A stretch of 64,000 nucleotides of DNA from Deinococcus sp. YIM 134068 (GTDB lineage Bacteria; Deinococcota; Deinococci; Deinococcales; Deinococcaceae). Both the position numbers and the translations under genes were made by a program. The notes below the pieces were generated by a model. The model did not search any database. It had not been told where the DNA came from and saw only the letters and a program-made list of their open reading frames with translations. This document shows positions 1-13,374 of the stretch, in pieces. Each line of letters opens with the position of its first letter. Position 1 is the first letter of the stretch. The DNA is taken from the NCBI RefSeq assembly GCF_036543075.1, contig NZ_JAZHPF010000001.1:372001-436000 (forward strand). Reading direction: 5' to 3'.

Positions 1-1
1 C

Positions 2-382
2 TCTAAAGCGGTTGCCTCGGCATTCACTGAGATTGTTGCTGCCGGGTTTTCCAATCACAATAGCTGGGTTGTGTGGACATATGTTGCGGTATTGACTAGA
101 ATTAGTATAGAGGCTGCCGTTGACTTCTCGAATCCAAAATCTATAAGGCTCATAGCATATGTTATGACAGCCAGTATGTTTTTGTTTGCGTTCTATTACA
201 ACTCTGTTAACTCTGCCGCCCTCTCTTTGTACAGAGAATATAGGTCTTCTGTAATAAATTACAGTTTATTGAGTGAGAGAGAAGCGGGTAAGAGGGCATT
301 GAATGTTGCCACTTTGGGCGACATCAAAAAGCTCACAGAAACTATTCAGCAGCTCGGCAAGAAGGGGTCTCTGAGTAATTAG
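2..382 (+). CDS. Membrane protein, C-terminal part (5' end outside window)
   Basis: The frame is open from the window edge, so the start lies upstream; 126 residues are visible. Two hydrophobic stretches stand out (around HNSWVVWTYVAVL and LIAYVMTASMFLFAFYY), followed by a charged, probably cytoplasmic tail with a lysine-rich end. I do not recognise a family. Base composition is clearly unlike the rest of the window: A/T-rich wobble positions and runs such as gtaataaattacag in a genome that otherwise strongly prefers G/C. This suggests recent horizontal acquisition, perhaps the edge of an island extending leftward. No terminator is evident after the stop codon. Confidence 0.6.
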   Translation, partial: SKAVASAFTEIVAAGFSNHNSWVVWTYVAVLTRISIEAAVDFSNPKSIRLIAYVMTASMFLFAFYYNSVNSAALSLYREYRSSVINYSLLSEREAGKRALNVATLGDIKKLTETIQQLGKKGSLSN

Positions 383-410
383 GAGCGATCAAATTTTTGG
401 TGAGGGAATC

Positions 411-893
411 TTGGCACCTTCTTTTCAAGCCCCTTCTCCACCCGACCTCCGCTACGCCCTCGCCCGCATCCACCCTCCCCCCGACGCCCGCCTCTCCTGC
501 ATCTGGGCGGCGGAGTCGCGGCCCAACGGCCATCTGGACGTGCCGCCCGGCGTGCGGGCGTGGTGGCTGTCCCTGACTGGGGAGTTGCTGGGCGAACCCC
601 GGTGGGGGCGCGTGGTGCTGGTGCAGGACGCGGGGTATCGGTGGTTCCGAATGCGCCATGACGTGCGGGAGGCGACGCCCGAGCGGATGCTGGCGGCGGT
701 GGAGGGGGACCACGGGGCACCGTCGTCTGCCGGGTCGTTCACGCTGGCGTGGGGGGCGAGCGTGGAGCGCGGGCGGGTGGTCTGCCGGGGCGCGGCGTTC
801 AGCATGGGCGATCAGCTCGGGGTGTGCCTGTACGCGGTGCCGGACGATCTGGAGCGGCTGGAGGCGTGGGCGGATCAGGGGCGGTGGCTGTAA
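411..893 (+). CDS. Hypothetical protein, 160 aa
   Basis: A GC-rich frame with third-position bias typical of the host, in contrast to the AT-rich gene just before it. The start is a TTG; no strong Shine-Dalgarno sequence is seen, so the start is uncertain. The product is mixed alpha/beta in appearance with a tryptophan-rich centre (RAWWLSLTGELLG, GYRWFRM) and has no signal peptide or membrane segment. I do not recognise the family. It ends 9 bases before the ribbon-helix-helix gene and could be co-transcribed with it. Confidence 0.5.
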   Translation: MAPSFQAPSPPDLRYALARIHPPPDARLSCIWAAESRPNGHLDVPPGVRAWWLSLTGELLGEPRWGRVVLVQDAGYRWFRMRHDVREATPERMLAAVEGDHGAPSSAGSFTLAWGASVERGRVVCRGAAFSMGDQLGVCLYAVPDDLERLEAWADQGRWL

Positions 894-902
894 GGTTCGG
901 CG

Positions 903-1160
903 TTGCCGCTTCATATCCCTCCCGTGCGCGTCTCCATCTCCCTGGACGAGCAGACCTTCGCCGAGGCCGAGGCGTTGGCCCGGAAGCTGGGCCTCAGCCG
1001 CAGTGAGCTTTGGCGGGCTGCCCTGCGGGAGTATCTGGAGCGGCACCGTGGGGAGGACGTGACGGCGGCGCTCAATCGCGTGTACGGCGAGAATGCAGGG
1101 ACAGACGAAGACCTGCGGCGTGAGACAGCGCGGCGAGTGTTCAAGGCGAACGAGTGGTGA
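903..1160 (+). CDS. Ribbon-helix-helix (CopG-type) DNA-binding protein
   Basis: The segment RVSISLDEQTF is the short beta strand that contacts DNA in ribbon-helix-helix proteins. It is followed by two helices with the turn GLSRSELWRAALREYL. At 85 residues the length fits the CopG/MetJ group, commonly an antitoxin or autorepressor. The C-terminal tail (about residues 50-85) is charged and could bind a partner. The start is taken as TTG with AAGG upstream; GTG at 924 would give the more usual MRVSISLDE beginning. No obvious toxin follows: the next gene is a YwbE protein. A solitary regulator is therefore as likely as an antitoxin. Confidence 0.7.
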   Translation: MPLHIPPVRVSISLDEQTFAEAEALARKLGLSRSELWRAALREYLERHRGEDVTAALNRVYGENAGTDEDLRRETARRVFKANEW

Positions 1161-1203
1161 GGAGGAACCTTGCCGTCCACCTTCTCTCCCCTATCCTCCC
1201 CCC

Positions 1204-1404
1204 ATGACCCCTTCCCGCTCCCAGATTCGCCCCGGCGTGACCGTGGACATCGTGCAGAAGCAAGATCAGCTCACGGGCAGGCTCACGCGCGGCGTGGTGG
1301 CGCAGCTTCTGACCCGCTCAGCCACCCATCCGCACGGCATCAAGGTCCGCCTCACGAGCGGGCAGGTGGGTCGCGTGCAGGCGGTGGTCGGGGCCGAGAG
1401 TTAG
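1204..1404 (+). CDS. ywbE: YwbE family protein (DUF2196)
   Basis: A 66-residue protein that closely follows the YwbE family pattern: [20 protein letters not shown] near the N-terminus, then [10 protein letters not shown] and the end GQVGRVQ. The family is small, widespread in bacteria, and of unknown biochemical function; the GxKVRL-GQVGRVQ part resembles a small beta-barrel (KOW-like) fold. The ATG start is chosen because it puts the family N-terminus at residue 1. It is convergent with fumC, with 47 bases between the two stop codons. Confidence 0.8.
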   Translation: MTPSRSQIRPGVTVDIVQKQDQLTGRLTRGVVAQLLTRSATHPHGIKVRLTSGQVGRVQAVVGAES

Positions 1405-1451
1405 GAGGTTCGGTTCCGGCTCGTCCGCCGAAAGAGTTGGACCATGCGACC

Positions 1452-2855
<1,404 letters not shown>

Positions 2856-2864
2856 GCGCCGAGT

Positions 2865-4118
2865 CTAATCGGCGGCGGTGGTCACGGGGCCGGGAACAGG
2901 GGTGGGGGCACGCAGGTCCGGCGTCACGCGCTCCGACAGGGCGACGAGTATCCAGGCGAGGGCACCACCGAGCATCAGGACCGAGGCGACGCCAAACCAC
3001 AGGGCCGGAGCCGTGCGGTCGAGCAGCGGAGAGAGGAGGAGCAGGCTCAGCGGCATTCCCAGCGTGGCCCCGGTGCCCAGCACGCTGAAGACGCGGCCCA
3101 GGTACTCGGCGGGCACCATGCGCTGCATCAACGTGTTCAGCGGCGTATTCAGGATGCCGAAGGCGAAGCCCAGCACCACCGCGCAGGTCAGCAGCACGGG
3201 CAAGGCGGGCCGCCACCACATCACCGCGTAGACGAGGGCGGCGAGGACGAGTCCGGCGGCGGTCGCGCGGCGGGGCGGGAGGCGGTTGCCGAGGACGGCG
3301 ATGAGTGCGCCGGAGAGGAGCATCCCCCCGCTCTCCAGCGCGAGGAAGAGGCCGTAGCCCTTCGCGCCCGCCCCCAGCGTCTCCATCAGCTTCGGCGTGA
3401 TGACCGTCACGGGGGCCAGGGTCGCGTTCAGGACGAAGCCGATGACGGGCACCAGCGTCAGCACGCGGGAACGGCGCATCAGGCGCAGGCCGCTCACCAC
3501 GTCAGTCACCACACTCGGACGGGGACCGACGTTCGCTCCTCTCCCCGGCAGCCGCACCGCCAGCAGCAGGGCCGCCATAGCGAGGAAGCTCAGCCCGTCG
3601 AGCACGATGGCGACGGGCGGCGAGAAGACGGCCACGATCCAGCCCCCGGCCAGTGTGCCCACGAGCTACGCCCCCTGTCCCACGCCACCGATTAGGCCGT
3701 TTGCTCGGGCGAGGTCGGCGGGCGGCACGAGGCTGGGGGCGGCGGCGCTGCTGGCGGGACCCGCGAAGATGCCCGCGAGGCCCATCAGCACGGCGGCCCC
3801 GTTCACCACCCACAGCGGCACCTCGCCCCACGCGAGCGCCAGCCCGCCGACGAGAAGCTGGAGCAGGCCACGCGCCACATCCGCCCCGATCAGGGGCAGC
3901 TTGAGGTTCACCCGGTCCACCAGCGCCCCAGCGAAAGGCATCAGCAGGTTGGGCGCGACGGCGCAGGCGAGCGTTAAGGCCATCTTTCCCGCCGAACCCG
4001 TCTGCTCCAGCACGAGAAAACTCAGCGCGACCGAGGCGAGCGCCGAGCCGAACTGCGACTGCCCCGAGGCGACCAGCCACAGGGCGAAATTGCGGTTTCG
4101 TAAGGTCGTCGGCTGCAT
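2865..4118 (-). pseudogene. MFS efflux transporter interrupted by one in-frame stop
   Basis: The frame starts at MQPTTLRNRNFALW and is open for about 150 codons to GVGQGA. An amber codon (TAG, plus-strand 3666-3668) follows, and the same frame resumes as LVGTLAGGWIVAVFSPP and runs to 2865. No frameshift is needed. Joined, the product is about 417 residues with about 12 membrane segments, like MFS exporters of the enterobactin/macrolide-efflux type (FALWLVASGQSQFGSA start, RVFSVLGTG motif). A single base change from a TAC/TAT tyrosine codon would explain it. A reinitiation GTG sits at 3662, so two half-proteins could still be made. The divergent regulator at 4191 probably controls it. Confidence 0.85.
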
Positions 4119-4167
4119 GGGTCGAGTATGGGTAGGGACTCCTCGAAGGAACATGCGCCGTTTGAAG

Positions 4168-4180
4168 TAGGAACCTCCTA
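4168..4180. promoter_or_regulatory. Small palindrome in the divergent MFS/regulator promoter region
   Basis: TAGGA-ACC-TCCTA is a perfect inverted repeat with 5-base arms, 10 bases before the start codon of the regulator gene and 50 bases before the MFS start. Its placement between a divergent regulator and its likely target is what an autoregulatory operator would show. The arms are short, so chance is possible. Confidence 0.3.
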
Positions 4181-4190
4181 AGCTGGTTCA

Positions 4191-4823
4191 ATGTCCGGGG
4201 AAGCGCCGAGAGTGGCAGACAGCACGCAGGCCGCCCTGCTGCTGGACGTGGAGCTACGCCCGCTCCTCAGCCTCCTCATGCAATCGCCCCATACGGCGAG
4301 TGAGGCGGCGGCTGGATTGGCGGTCAACCTCCAACGCGCCCACTACCTCCTCGGCAAATTGGAGCGGGCGGCCATCGCGGAGGTCGTGGAAGTCCGTCCG
4401 CGCGCTGGGCGGGCGGTCAAACGCTACGGGGTGCCGCCGCGCTGGTTCATCCCCTACGAGGTCACGGGGGCGGAGACGCTGGAGGCGTTTCTGGGCGGTC
4501 AGATTCTCCCGCGTGTGGAGCGGTTCACCCGCCTGAGCATCGGCCTCCTGCGCGACGCCGACGACCGCTGGGGCTTCTGGCTGGAGCAGGGCGAGGAGGG
4601 CAGCACGCTCAGCATGGGATCACCCAGCCGCAGGGGGAACGAAGTCTTCGACCAGGACGAGCCGTTTCTCCTGAACATCGGTAGCCTGCGCCTCACGCGC
4701 GAGCAGGCGGGCGACCTCAAGCGGCGGCTCCTTACCGTGCTGGAGGAGTTCCAGATGCAGGACACACCCGAGGCCCCACTCCACACCGTCGCCCTGATGC
4801 TTGTGCGTGGTGACGTGGGCTGA
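4191..4823 (+). CDS. Winged-helix (ArsR/MarR-like) transcriptional regulator
   Basis: 210 residues. The N-terminal part (about 15-85) reads as a winged helix: LRPLLSLLMQSPHTASEAAAGLAVNLQRAHYLLGKLERAAIAEVV contains the helix-turn-helix, and the following RAGRAVKRYGVP is the wing. The rest (about 90-210) is probably a ligand or dimer domain of unknown type. It is transcribed divergently from the MFS exporter with 72 bases between starts, the usual layout for a local repressor of an efflux gene. Since the exporter is broken, the regulator may have lost its target. The start ATG is not preceded by a clear Shine-Dalgarno sequence. Confidence 0.7.
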   Translation: MSGEAPRVADSTQAALLLDVELRPLLSLLMQSPHTASEAAAGLAVNLQRAHYLLGKLERAAIAEVVEVRPRAGRAVKRYGVPPRWFIPYEVTGAETLEAFLGGQILPRVERFTRLSIGLLRDADDRWGFWLEQGEEGSTLSMGSPSRRGNEVFDQDEPFLLNIGSLRLTREQAGDLKRRLLTVLEEFQMQDTPEAPLHTVALMLVRGDVG

Positions 4824-4839
4824 ACTCCCTCGCGTCCTG

Positions 4840-4873
4840 GCTGACGGCTGATCGCTGACGGCTTCCCCCCGAC
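4840..4873. repeat. CTGACGGCTGA-type dispersed repeat, copy 1
   Basis: GGCTGACGGCTGATCGCTGA followed by CGGCTTCCCCCCGAC, in the gap before ypdA. A closely related string (GCTGACGGCTGACCGCTTCC then CCCCGAC) occurs at 14674-14700, and an inverted, looser version at about 47952-47980. All copies are intergenic. Confidence 0.55.
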
Positions 4874-4917
4874 TCGCCTCACCGTCCGTTTTGCGTCCCT
4901 CTGACACAATGTGGGGC

Positions 4918-5928
<1,011 letters not shown>

Positions 5929-5962
5929 GGCCCGCCTCTCCCCTTCCCCTCTTCGAGGGTTG

Positions 5963-5998
5963 CCCCTCGTTCTCTTCGGTCGGCGAGGGGTCTTCTTT
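5963..5998 (+). terminator. Probable intrinsic terminator after ypdA
   Basis: CCCCTCG ... CGAGGGG (7-bp stem, 14-base loop) followed by TCTTCTTT. The tail is T-rich but interrupted, so it is of moderate strength. It lies 34 bases after the ypdA stop. Confidence 0.5.
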
Positions 5999-6087
5999 GG
6001 TGGGTGACCTGATTGAGCCGCGCTGAGGAGGCGAGCGAGACGCGACTCACGCCCCATCACTTCTCCTTATCCTCAGTACCCCGTCAC

Positions 6088-6101
6088 TTTTCACGTGAAG
6101 A
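6088..6101. promoter_or_regulatory. Weak parS-like palindrome
   Basis: TTTTCACGTGAAGA keeps the TTCACGTGAA core of the bacterial parS consensus GTTTCACGTGAAAC but deviates at the outer bases. It lies just before the vanW coding start. ParA and ParB are encoded within 3 kb, so a low-affinity ParB site is reasonable. Confidence 0.4.
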
Positions 6102-6121
6102 ACCGTGAAATACTCCCCTTC

Positions 6122-7492
6122 ATGGCCCTGTTGCATAGGAGCGCCGCCGTCCTCGTGAGCGTGTTGCTGGGAGGTGCGTTCGCGCAGACGAGCGTGGACA
6201 TTCCCGCGCTGCCCCTTCCGACTGCGCCCACCACGCCGACGATCCCGGCCCCCGATCCCGTTCCGGCCCCAGTCCCGGCCCCCGTGCCCGCCGCGCCGAC
6301 GCCCGCGCCCGTGGCCCCGGTGACGCCCGCACCCACTCCGGCACCCACGCCGACGCCCGCCCTGACTCCGGCACCAGCGGCCACACCCGCGCCCGCCCCT
6401 GTCCGCGCCTCCGCCCCGCTGCTGATCACGGTGGAGGCGCAGTGGCCCGCGCTGGTCGGCGGGAAGAAGACGACGGTACCCTTCAGCCGCACGCTGACGC
6501 TGCCCGGCCCACGCGTGGCCGAGTTGCGGGCGCGCGGCACGGTCACGCCGAGCCTCGACGCCGACCTGCGAAAGTTCCTGAGCGAGTTGCCCCGCACCCC
6601 GCAGGACGCCCGCTTCGAGAACCTGTGGAACGGCTGGGCGGTCGTGCAGCGCAACGGGCTGAAGGTGGACGAGGCTCGGACCCGCGAGAACATTCTTGCC
6701 GCGCTGAAGGACCCGAGGGGCGTGAAGGCGAATATCGTCGTCACCGGGCAGGCGGCCCCGAAGCGTACGCTCGACTATTTCCTGTCGCGCGGCATTACCG
6801 CCCACCTGGGGACGGGCGAGACGAACTATCACGGCAGCAGCCCCGAGCGCATGACGAATATCCATGTCGGGGCCGTGCGCTTCCGCGACCGCCTGATCGA
6901 GAGCAAGATGGTCTCCTTCAATCAGATCGTCGGGCCGGTGACGGCGCGGGGCGGCTTCGTGCCGGGTCTCGTGATCGCCGGGGAGCGCACCGCGAGCGGC
7001 CTGGGCGGCGGTATCTGCCAGGTCAGCACGACGGTCTTCCGCACCCTCTACAACGCGGGCCTGCCCGTGCTGGAGCGTCAGAACCACTCGTATCAGGTCC
7101 ATTACTACGAGCCGCAGGGCCTCGACGCCACGATCTACCAGCCCTATCTCGACCTCAAGTTCGCCAACAACACGGGCGGCGCGCTGTGGTTTCAGAGCGA
7201 GTGGAACGACGAGGAGTCGCGCCTCTCGATCTCCGTGTTCGGCAAGGCGCGCGACTTCACGGTGGAGGTCGGTACCCCGCGCACCCTCAGGACCACGCCC
7301 GCCCCCGCCGACCGGGTGATCCGGGACGCCAGCCTCCGCGACGGGGAGCGCAAGCAGGTGGACTGGGCCGCCCCCGGTGCCGTGATGGAGGTCACGCGCA
7401 AGTTCATCCGCAACGGGCAGACCTTCAAGCAGGACACGTTGAAGAGCAGCTATCGCCCCTGGCCGAACATCTTCCTGGTCGGCACGCGGTAA
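6122..7492 (+). CDS. VanW family secreted/periplasmic protein
   Basis: Begins with a signal peptide ([21 protein letters not shown], cut near AFA-QT), then a low-complexity Pro/Ala/Thr linker of about 70 residues. The folded part carries a VanW domain: [22 protein letters not shown] is its diagnostic block, followed by [21 protein letters not shown]. VanW proteins are linked to cell-envelope functions but their reaction is unknown. An upstream GTG at 6095 would add nine residues before the signal peptide and sits inside the parS-like palindrome, so ATG 6122 is preferred. It is convergent with parB across a strong shared terminator. Confidence 0.85.
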   Translation: MALLHRSAAVLVSVLLGGAFAQTSVDIPALPLPTAPTTPTIPAPDPVPAPVPAPVPAAPTPAPVAPVTPAPTPAPTPTPALTPAPAATPAPAPVRASAPLLITVEAQWPALVGGKKTTVPFSRTLTLPGPRVAELRARGTVTPSLDADLRKFLSELPRTPQDARFENLWNGWAVVQRNGLKVDEARTRENILAALKDPRGVKANIVVTGQAAPKRTLDYFLSRGITAHLGTGETNYHGSSPERMTNIHVGAVRFRDRLIESKMVSFNQIVGPVTARGGFVPGLVIAGERTASGLGGGICQVSTTVFRTLYNAGLPVLERQNHSYQVHYYEPQGLDATIYQPYLDLKFANNTGGALWFQSEWNDEESRLSISVFGKARDFTVEVGTPRTLRTTPAPADRVIRDASLRDGERKQVDWAAPGAVMEVTRKFIRNGQTFKQDTLKSSYRPWPNIFLVGTR

Positions 7493-7504
7493 GAGGGAAG
7501 AGAA

Positions 7505-7545
7505 GGAAGGCGGGGCAGAGACTTGGATGCTCTGCCCCGCCTTCC
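7505..7545. terminator. Strong bidirectional terminator between vanW and parB
   Basis: A perfect 16-bp stem: GGAAGGCGGGGCAGAG, 9-base loop, then its exact complement. Pyrimidine-rich DNA (CTTTCCTCT) follows on the plus strand and a matching tract lies on the minus strand. It is placed exactly between two convergent genes. Confidence 0.85.
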
Positions 7546-7557
7546 CTTTCCTCTCCC

Positions 7558-9138
<1,581 letters not shown>

Positions 9139-9142
<4 letters not shown>

Positions 9143-9873
9143 GTCGCCCTCCAGAATAGCGGCTGCTTGTTCGGCACGCCCTCCCGGCGCGGGTAACGCT
9201 GGGGCGTCGGCCCCGTCTTCTCGATTACCACGAGCGTCCGCGCGTCGCCGAGGACGGGCAGCGTGAAGGTGTCCACCGCCCGCACGTCGCCGCCGACCTC
9301 CGCCGCCGCCCGTGTGCCCGCCTCCAGCTCCCCGGCGTCCAGCACCCCCTTCTGTGCGACGAGGAAACCGCCCAAGGCCAGGAAGGGCAGGCTCAACTCC
9401 GCGAGGATGGGCAAGGCTGCCACCGCCCGCGTGACGACCCGGCTGTACCCCTCGCGTTGCCCCGGTTGACGCCCCAGCGTCTCCGCCCGCCCGACGAGCG
9501 GCTCCACGTTCGTCAAGCCCAGTTCCCGCGCCGCGCGCTCCACGAACTCCACCTTCTTGTGGGTGGCGTCCATCGCCGTGATGTGGAGTTCCAGTCGCAC
9601 GATGGCGAGCGGCAGGGCCGGGAAGCCTGCGCCCGTTCCGAGGTCGAGGACCCGCTGCTCCCCGTCCAGCCAGCCGCCGCGCAGGCAGGTGAGCGAGTCA
9701 ATGAAGTGCTTGAGCACGATGGCCCACTCATCCCGGAGCGACGTGAGGTTGGTCCGCGCCGACGCCGTGACGAGCAGGTCGAGCAGCCGCCCGAACGTCT
9801 CCGCCTGCGCCGTGAGATCGAAGCCCAACTCCGCTCCCGCTTCTAAGAGCAGTTTCTCGTTCTCGGGCTTCAC
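9139..9873 (-). CDS. rsmG: 16S rRNA (guanine-N7)-methyltransferase RsmG (GidB)
   Basis: Methylates N7 of G527 (E. coli numbering) of 16S rRNA. It is a class I SAM methyltransferase of 244 residues: motif [18 protein letters not shown], then [23 protein letters not shown] for the acidic loop, and [14 protein letters not shown] near the substrate site. A GTG start overlaps the stop of the upstream 105-codon gene by four bases. The mnmG-rsmG-parA-parB order is a classic origin-proximal arrangement. Loss of RsmG is known to give low-level streptomycin resistance in other bacteria. Confidence 0.95.
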
Positions 9874-10187
9874 AGGCCGTACCTCTCCTTCATCGCCCGG
9901 TACCGCTCGAAGACGTGCCCGTCGATCTCCTCCAGCGGCAGGCGGTCGAGCAGGGGCACGAGCCGTTCACGTAACACGTCGCCGCGTGCCATCCATTGCA
10001 AGTAGCTACGCCCGCCGTGATGGTAGGGGCCGTACAGGCGCGAGCCGGGGCACCACTCCTGCAACCGCCCGAACAGCCGCTCGTGCCGGGTGTGCATCCG
10101 CACCGTGACCTGCGGCTGCTTGCCGTCCCCGCCGAAATGCCCCTCCCCAATCAGCACGCCGAGCAGGACGCCTTCTTCAAAGTTCAA
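9870..10187 (-). CDS. Small LAGLIDADG-like protein in the mnmG-rsmG operon
   Basis: 105 residues. The N-terminus ([17 protein letters not shown], about residues 6-22) matches the LAGLIDADG helix plus following acidic turn of homing endonucleases. [19 protein letters not shown] and [22 protein letters not shown] then fit the beta strand/helix pattern of one LAGLIDADG half-domain. A single motif implies a homodimer if folded like I-CreI. It overlaps rsmG by four bases and is embedded in a housekeeping operon with host-like codon use, so it is probably a fixed gene, not a free element. The GEG acidic residue is kept, so catalysis cannot be excluded. Its role is unknown. Confidence 0.7.
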   Translation of the reverse strand: MNFEEGVLLGVLIGEGHFGGDGKQPQVTVRMHTRHERLFGRLQEWCPGSRLYGPYHHGGRSYLQWMARGDVLRERLVPLLDRLPLEEIDGHVFERYRAMKERYGL

Positions 10188-10198
10188 ATTGCCCTCCT

Positions 10199-10227
10199 TG
10201 TTTCACCGTCGAGTTTCCCGTGAAACA
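10199..10227. promoter_or_regulatory. Compound parS-like site 1
   Basis: TGTTTCAC, 13 bases, then GTGAAACA. The right half lies within GTTTCCCGTGAAAC (10213-10226), which is one base from the canonical parS core GTTTCACGTGAAAC. The left half is an extra half-site. It lies between the mnmG stop and the LAGLIDADG-like gene. An almost identical copy begins exactly 64 bases later. Confidence 0.65.
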
Positions 10228-10262
10228 GGAGGAGCGTCAAGCCAAGTGTAGAACAGCGGATT

Positions 10263-10291
10263 TGTTTCACCGTCAGGTTTCCCGTGAAACA
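10263..10291. promoter_or_regulatory. Compound parS-like site 2
   Basis: The same layout as site 1: TGTTTCAC, 13 bases, GTGAAACA, with GTTTCCCGTGAAAC at 10277-10290. Only two bases of the 29 differ between the copies. The right part encodes the last residues of MnmG (VSRET), so the site overlaps coding sequence. Confidence 0.65.
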
Positions 10292-12081
10292 CCCGTTGTC
10301 CGCTTCACATGAACAAGGAGGGCGCTGATGTCGGCATGACGGACACCAGGCACCCGCGCCGCCTGAGCCACTGTCTCCGGTTTGACTCGACCAAGCTTCT
10401 CCCGTGCTTCCCTCGAAAGGGTGGGAACAGCAGCGAAGTCAACGTTCTGCAGATTCACATCCCGCGCCCGCTCCTCTGCGGCCAATTGGCGCTCGGCACG
10501 TTCGATGTAGCCCTCGTACTTCACACGGATTTCAAGAGCGCCGCGTTCCTCCGCGTCGAGGTCTGGGAGCGTAACGCCGAGGGCTTCTACGTCGCTGAGA
10601 GTCAGTTCGGGACGGCGTAACCAGGCGTCACCCGTTTGCCCTTGCACACGCTGGGTCTGGAGGGCTTGCAGTCCTTCCGCCACCCGCGCGTACTTCTCGC
10701 GGACAGCGCGAAGCTGGGGCGCGTCCACCAGCCCGACTTCGGTCCCCAACTCCGCCAACCGCTCGTCCGCATTGTCCTGCCGCACGAGAAGGCGGTGTTC
10801 CACCCGGCTCGTCATCATGCGGTATGGCTCGTCGCTCCCCTTGAAGACGAGGTCGTCGAGGAGAACGCCGAGGTAGCCCGTTTCACGTGAAATCTGACGC
10901 TCCTCCAGACCCGCCGCCCGCCGGGCCGCCGCCGTTCCTGCCACAAGACCCTGCGCCGCCGCCTCCTCATAGCCGCTCGTGCCGTTAATTTGCCCAGCGG
11001 TGAACACACCGGGGAGAAGGCGCGACTCCAAGTTGAGTGTCAGCTCCGTGGAGTCCACCACGTCGTATTCCACGGCGTAGGCGTACCTCTGGATGACCGC
11101 CCCCTCGAAGCCCGGCAACGTCCGAACAAGTTGATCCTGAAGGCGGGGCGGGAGGCTGGAGCTGAAGCCCTGAAGGTAGACCTCGCTCGTCTGCACCCCG
11201 TCAGGTTCCACGAACAGAAGGTGACGGTCGTGGTGGGCAAACCGCACCACCTTGTCCTCGATGCTGGGGCAGTAACGCGGTCCCAGGCCCTCAATGTCCC
11301 CCGCGTACATGGGCGACTCGTGCAGGTTCTCGCCGATCAGACGGTGGGTCTCGGGGGTGGTGTGGGTCTGCCAGGTAGGAGACTCGGTGGCGCGTGGGCC
11401 GGGACGCCCCGTGAAGCCGCGCGGCTGCGGATCGGCGGGAATCTCCAGCAGGTCGGCGAAGCGCACCGAGTCGGCGCGGACGCGGGGCGGCGTGCCCGTC
11501 TTGTACCGCTTGAGGACGTGACCGGCGCGGGCGAGCGGTGCGCTCAGGAAGCGGGAGGGCGGCTCACCCTGACGACCCTCCGCGCGGGAGGAGCGACCGT
11601 ACCACGTCACCGCGCGCAGGAAAGTCCCTGCCGCAATCACGACGCTACGGGCGGCGAGGCGGCGACCGTCTGCCGTGACAACGAACCAACCGCCCCGACC
11701 GTCCGGTTCCAGGTCGGCGGCCTCACCTCGCACCACATCTATGGCGGAGTGTCCGAGAATTACGTCCTGAGCACGCTCGGCGTAAGCATCCCGTTCGTTC
11801 TGCACCCGGAGCGACTGCACGGCGGGTCCCTTGCTGGCGTTGAGGACGCGAGTGTGGATGGCGGTCTCGTCCGCGAGACGACCCATCAGTCCACCGAGGG
11901 CCTGAATCTCGAAGACGAGTTGGCTCTTGCCGGGACCGCCAACCGCCGGGTTGCAGGGCATCCGACCGATGGTCGCCGGATTGCCGACGAGCAGCGCCGT
12001 GCGGGCGAATTTGGCGGCGGCCCAGGCAGCCTCCAGCCCCGCGTGTCCCCCACCGATGACGATGACGTTCCAGCCGCTCAT
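10273..12081 (-). CDS. mnmG: tRNA uridine-5-carboxymethylaminomethyl modification enzyme MnmG (GidA)
   Basis: With MnmE and glycine/ammonium, installs the cmnm5 group on U34 of certain tRNAs; FAD-dependent. About 602 residues. The FAD motif [18 protein letters not shown] is at the N-terminus, [20 protein letters not shown] carries the conserved cysteine region, and [19 protein letters not shown] is the second GidA signature. The start is ATG 12081 ([12 protein letters not shown]); longer upstream alternatives add non-conserved residues. It is first in the leftward operon that continues into the LAGLIDADG-like gene, rsmG, parA and parB. One clear parS site lies inside it and another overlaps its 3' end. 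Confidence 0.96.
   Translation of the reverse strand: MSGWNVIVIGGGHAGLEAAWAAAKFARTALLVGNPATIGRMPCNPAVGGPGKSQLVFEIQALGGLMGRLADETAIHTRVLNASKGPAVQSLRVQNERDAYAERAQDVILGHSAIDVVRGEAADLEPDGRGGWFVVTADGRRLAARSVVIAAGTFLRAVTWYGRSSRAEGRQGEPPSRFLSAPLARAGHVLKRYKTGTPPRVRADSVRFADLLEIPADPQPRGFTGRPGPRATESPTWQTHTTPETHRLIGENLHESPMYAGDIEGLGPRYCPSIEDKVVRFAHHDRHLLFVEPDGVQTSEVYLQGFSSSLPPRLQDQLVRTLPGFEGAVIQRYAYAVEYDVVDSTELTLNLESRLLPGVFTAGQINGTSGYEEAAAQGLVAGTAAARRAAGLEERQISRETGYLGVLLDDLVFKGSDEPYRMMTSRVEHRLLVRQDNADERLAELGTEVGLVDAPQLRAVREKYARVAEGLQALQTQRVQGQTGDAWLRRPELTLSDVEALGVTLPDLDAEERGALEIRVKYEGYIERAERQLAAEERARDVNLQNVDFAAVPTLSREAREKLGRVKPETVAQAARVPGVRHADISALLVHVKRTTGVSRET
10880..10893. promoter_or_regulatory. parS site inside mnmG
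   Basis: GTTTCACGTGAAAT matches the parS consensus GTTTCACGTGAAAC at 13 of 14 bases, with an uninterrupted TTTCACGTGAAA palindrome. ParB is encoded in the same operon. parS sites inside coding sequences near the origin are usual. Confidence 0.75.
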
Positions 12082-12164
12082 GGCCGCGAGTGTAGCAATG
12101 GGGGAGGGGGAGCCATTCCCCCCCGGCTCACGGTGGGGAGGGGTAGGGCCGACGGGCATGAGCG

Positions 12165-12192
12165 GTTAGAATGCCTAACGAGCGTTTGCTAG
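12165..12192. promoter_or_regulatory. Candidate promoter/operator of the branched-chain dehydrogenase operon
   Basis: Two overlapping inverted repeats: GTTAG-AATGC-CTAAC (12165-12179) and CTAACGAGCGTTTGCTAG (12175-12192, with the inner palindrome AACG-AG-CGTT). The second looks like operators of TetR-type acyl-CoA-responsive repressors, which often contain AACGAACGTT-like cores. TAGAAT at 12167-12172 could be the -10 element. The site lies about 60 bases before the E1 alpha start, in the gap divergent to mnmG. No regulator gene is adjacent. Confidence 0.4.
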
Positions 12193-12249
12193 ACAGATGG
12201 GTGGGACCTCCGCGCGGGGTCCGCGCCCCGTTCGCTCAGGAGGCCACGC

Positions 12250-13370
<1,121 letters not shown>

Positions 13371-13374
<4 letters not shown>

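Noticed and set aside
10301..10314. Another parS-like string (CTTCACATGAAC) in the mnmG 3' region
   Set aside because: It has several mismatches to the consensus, including a break in the central CACGTG.
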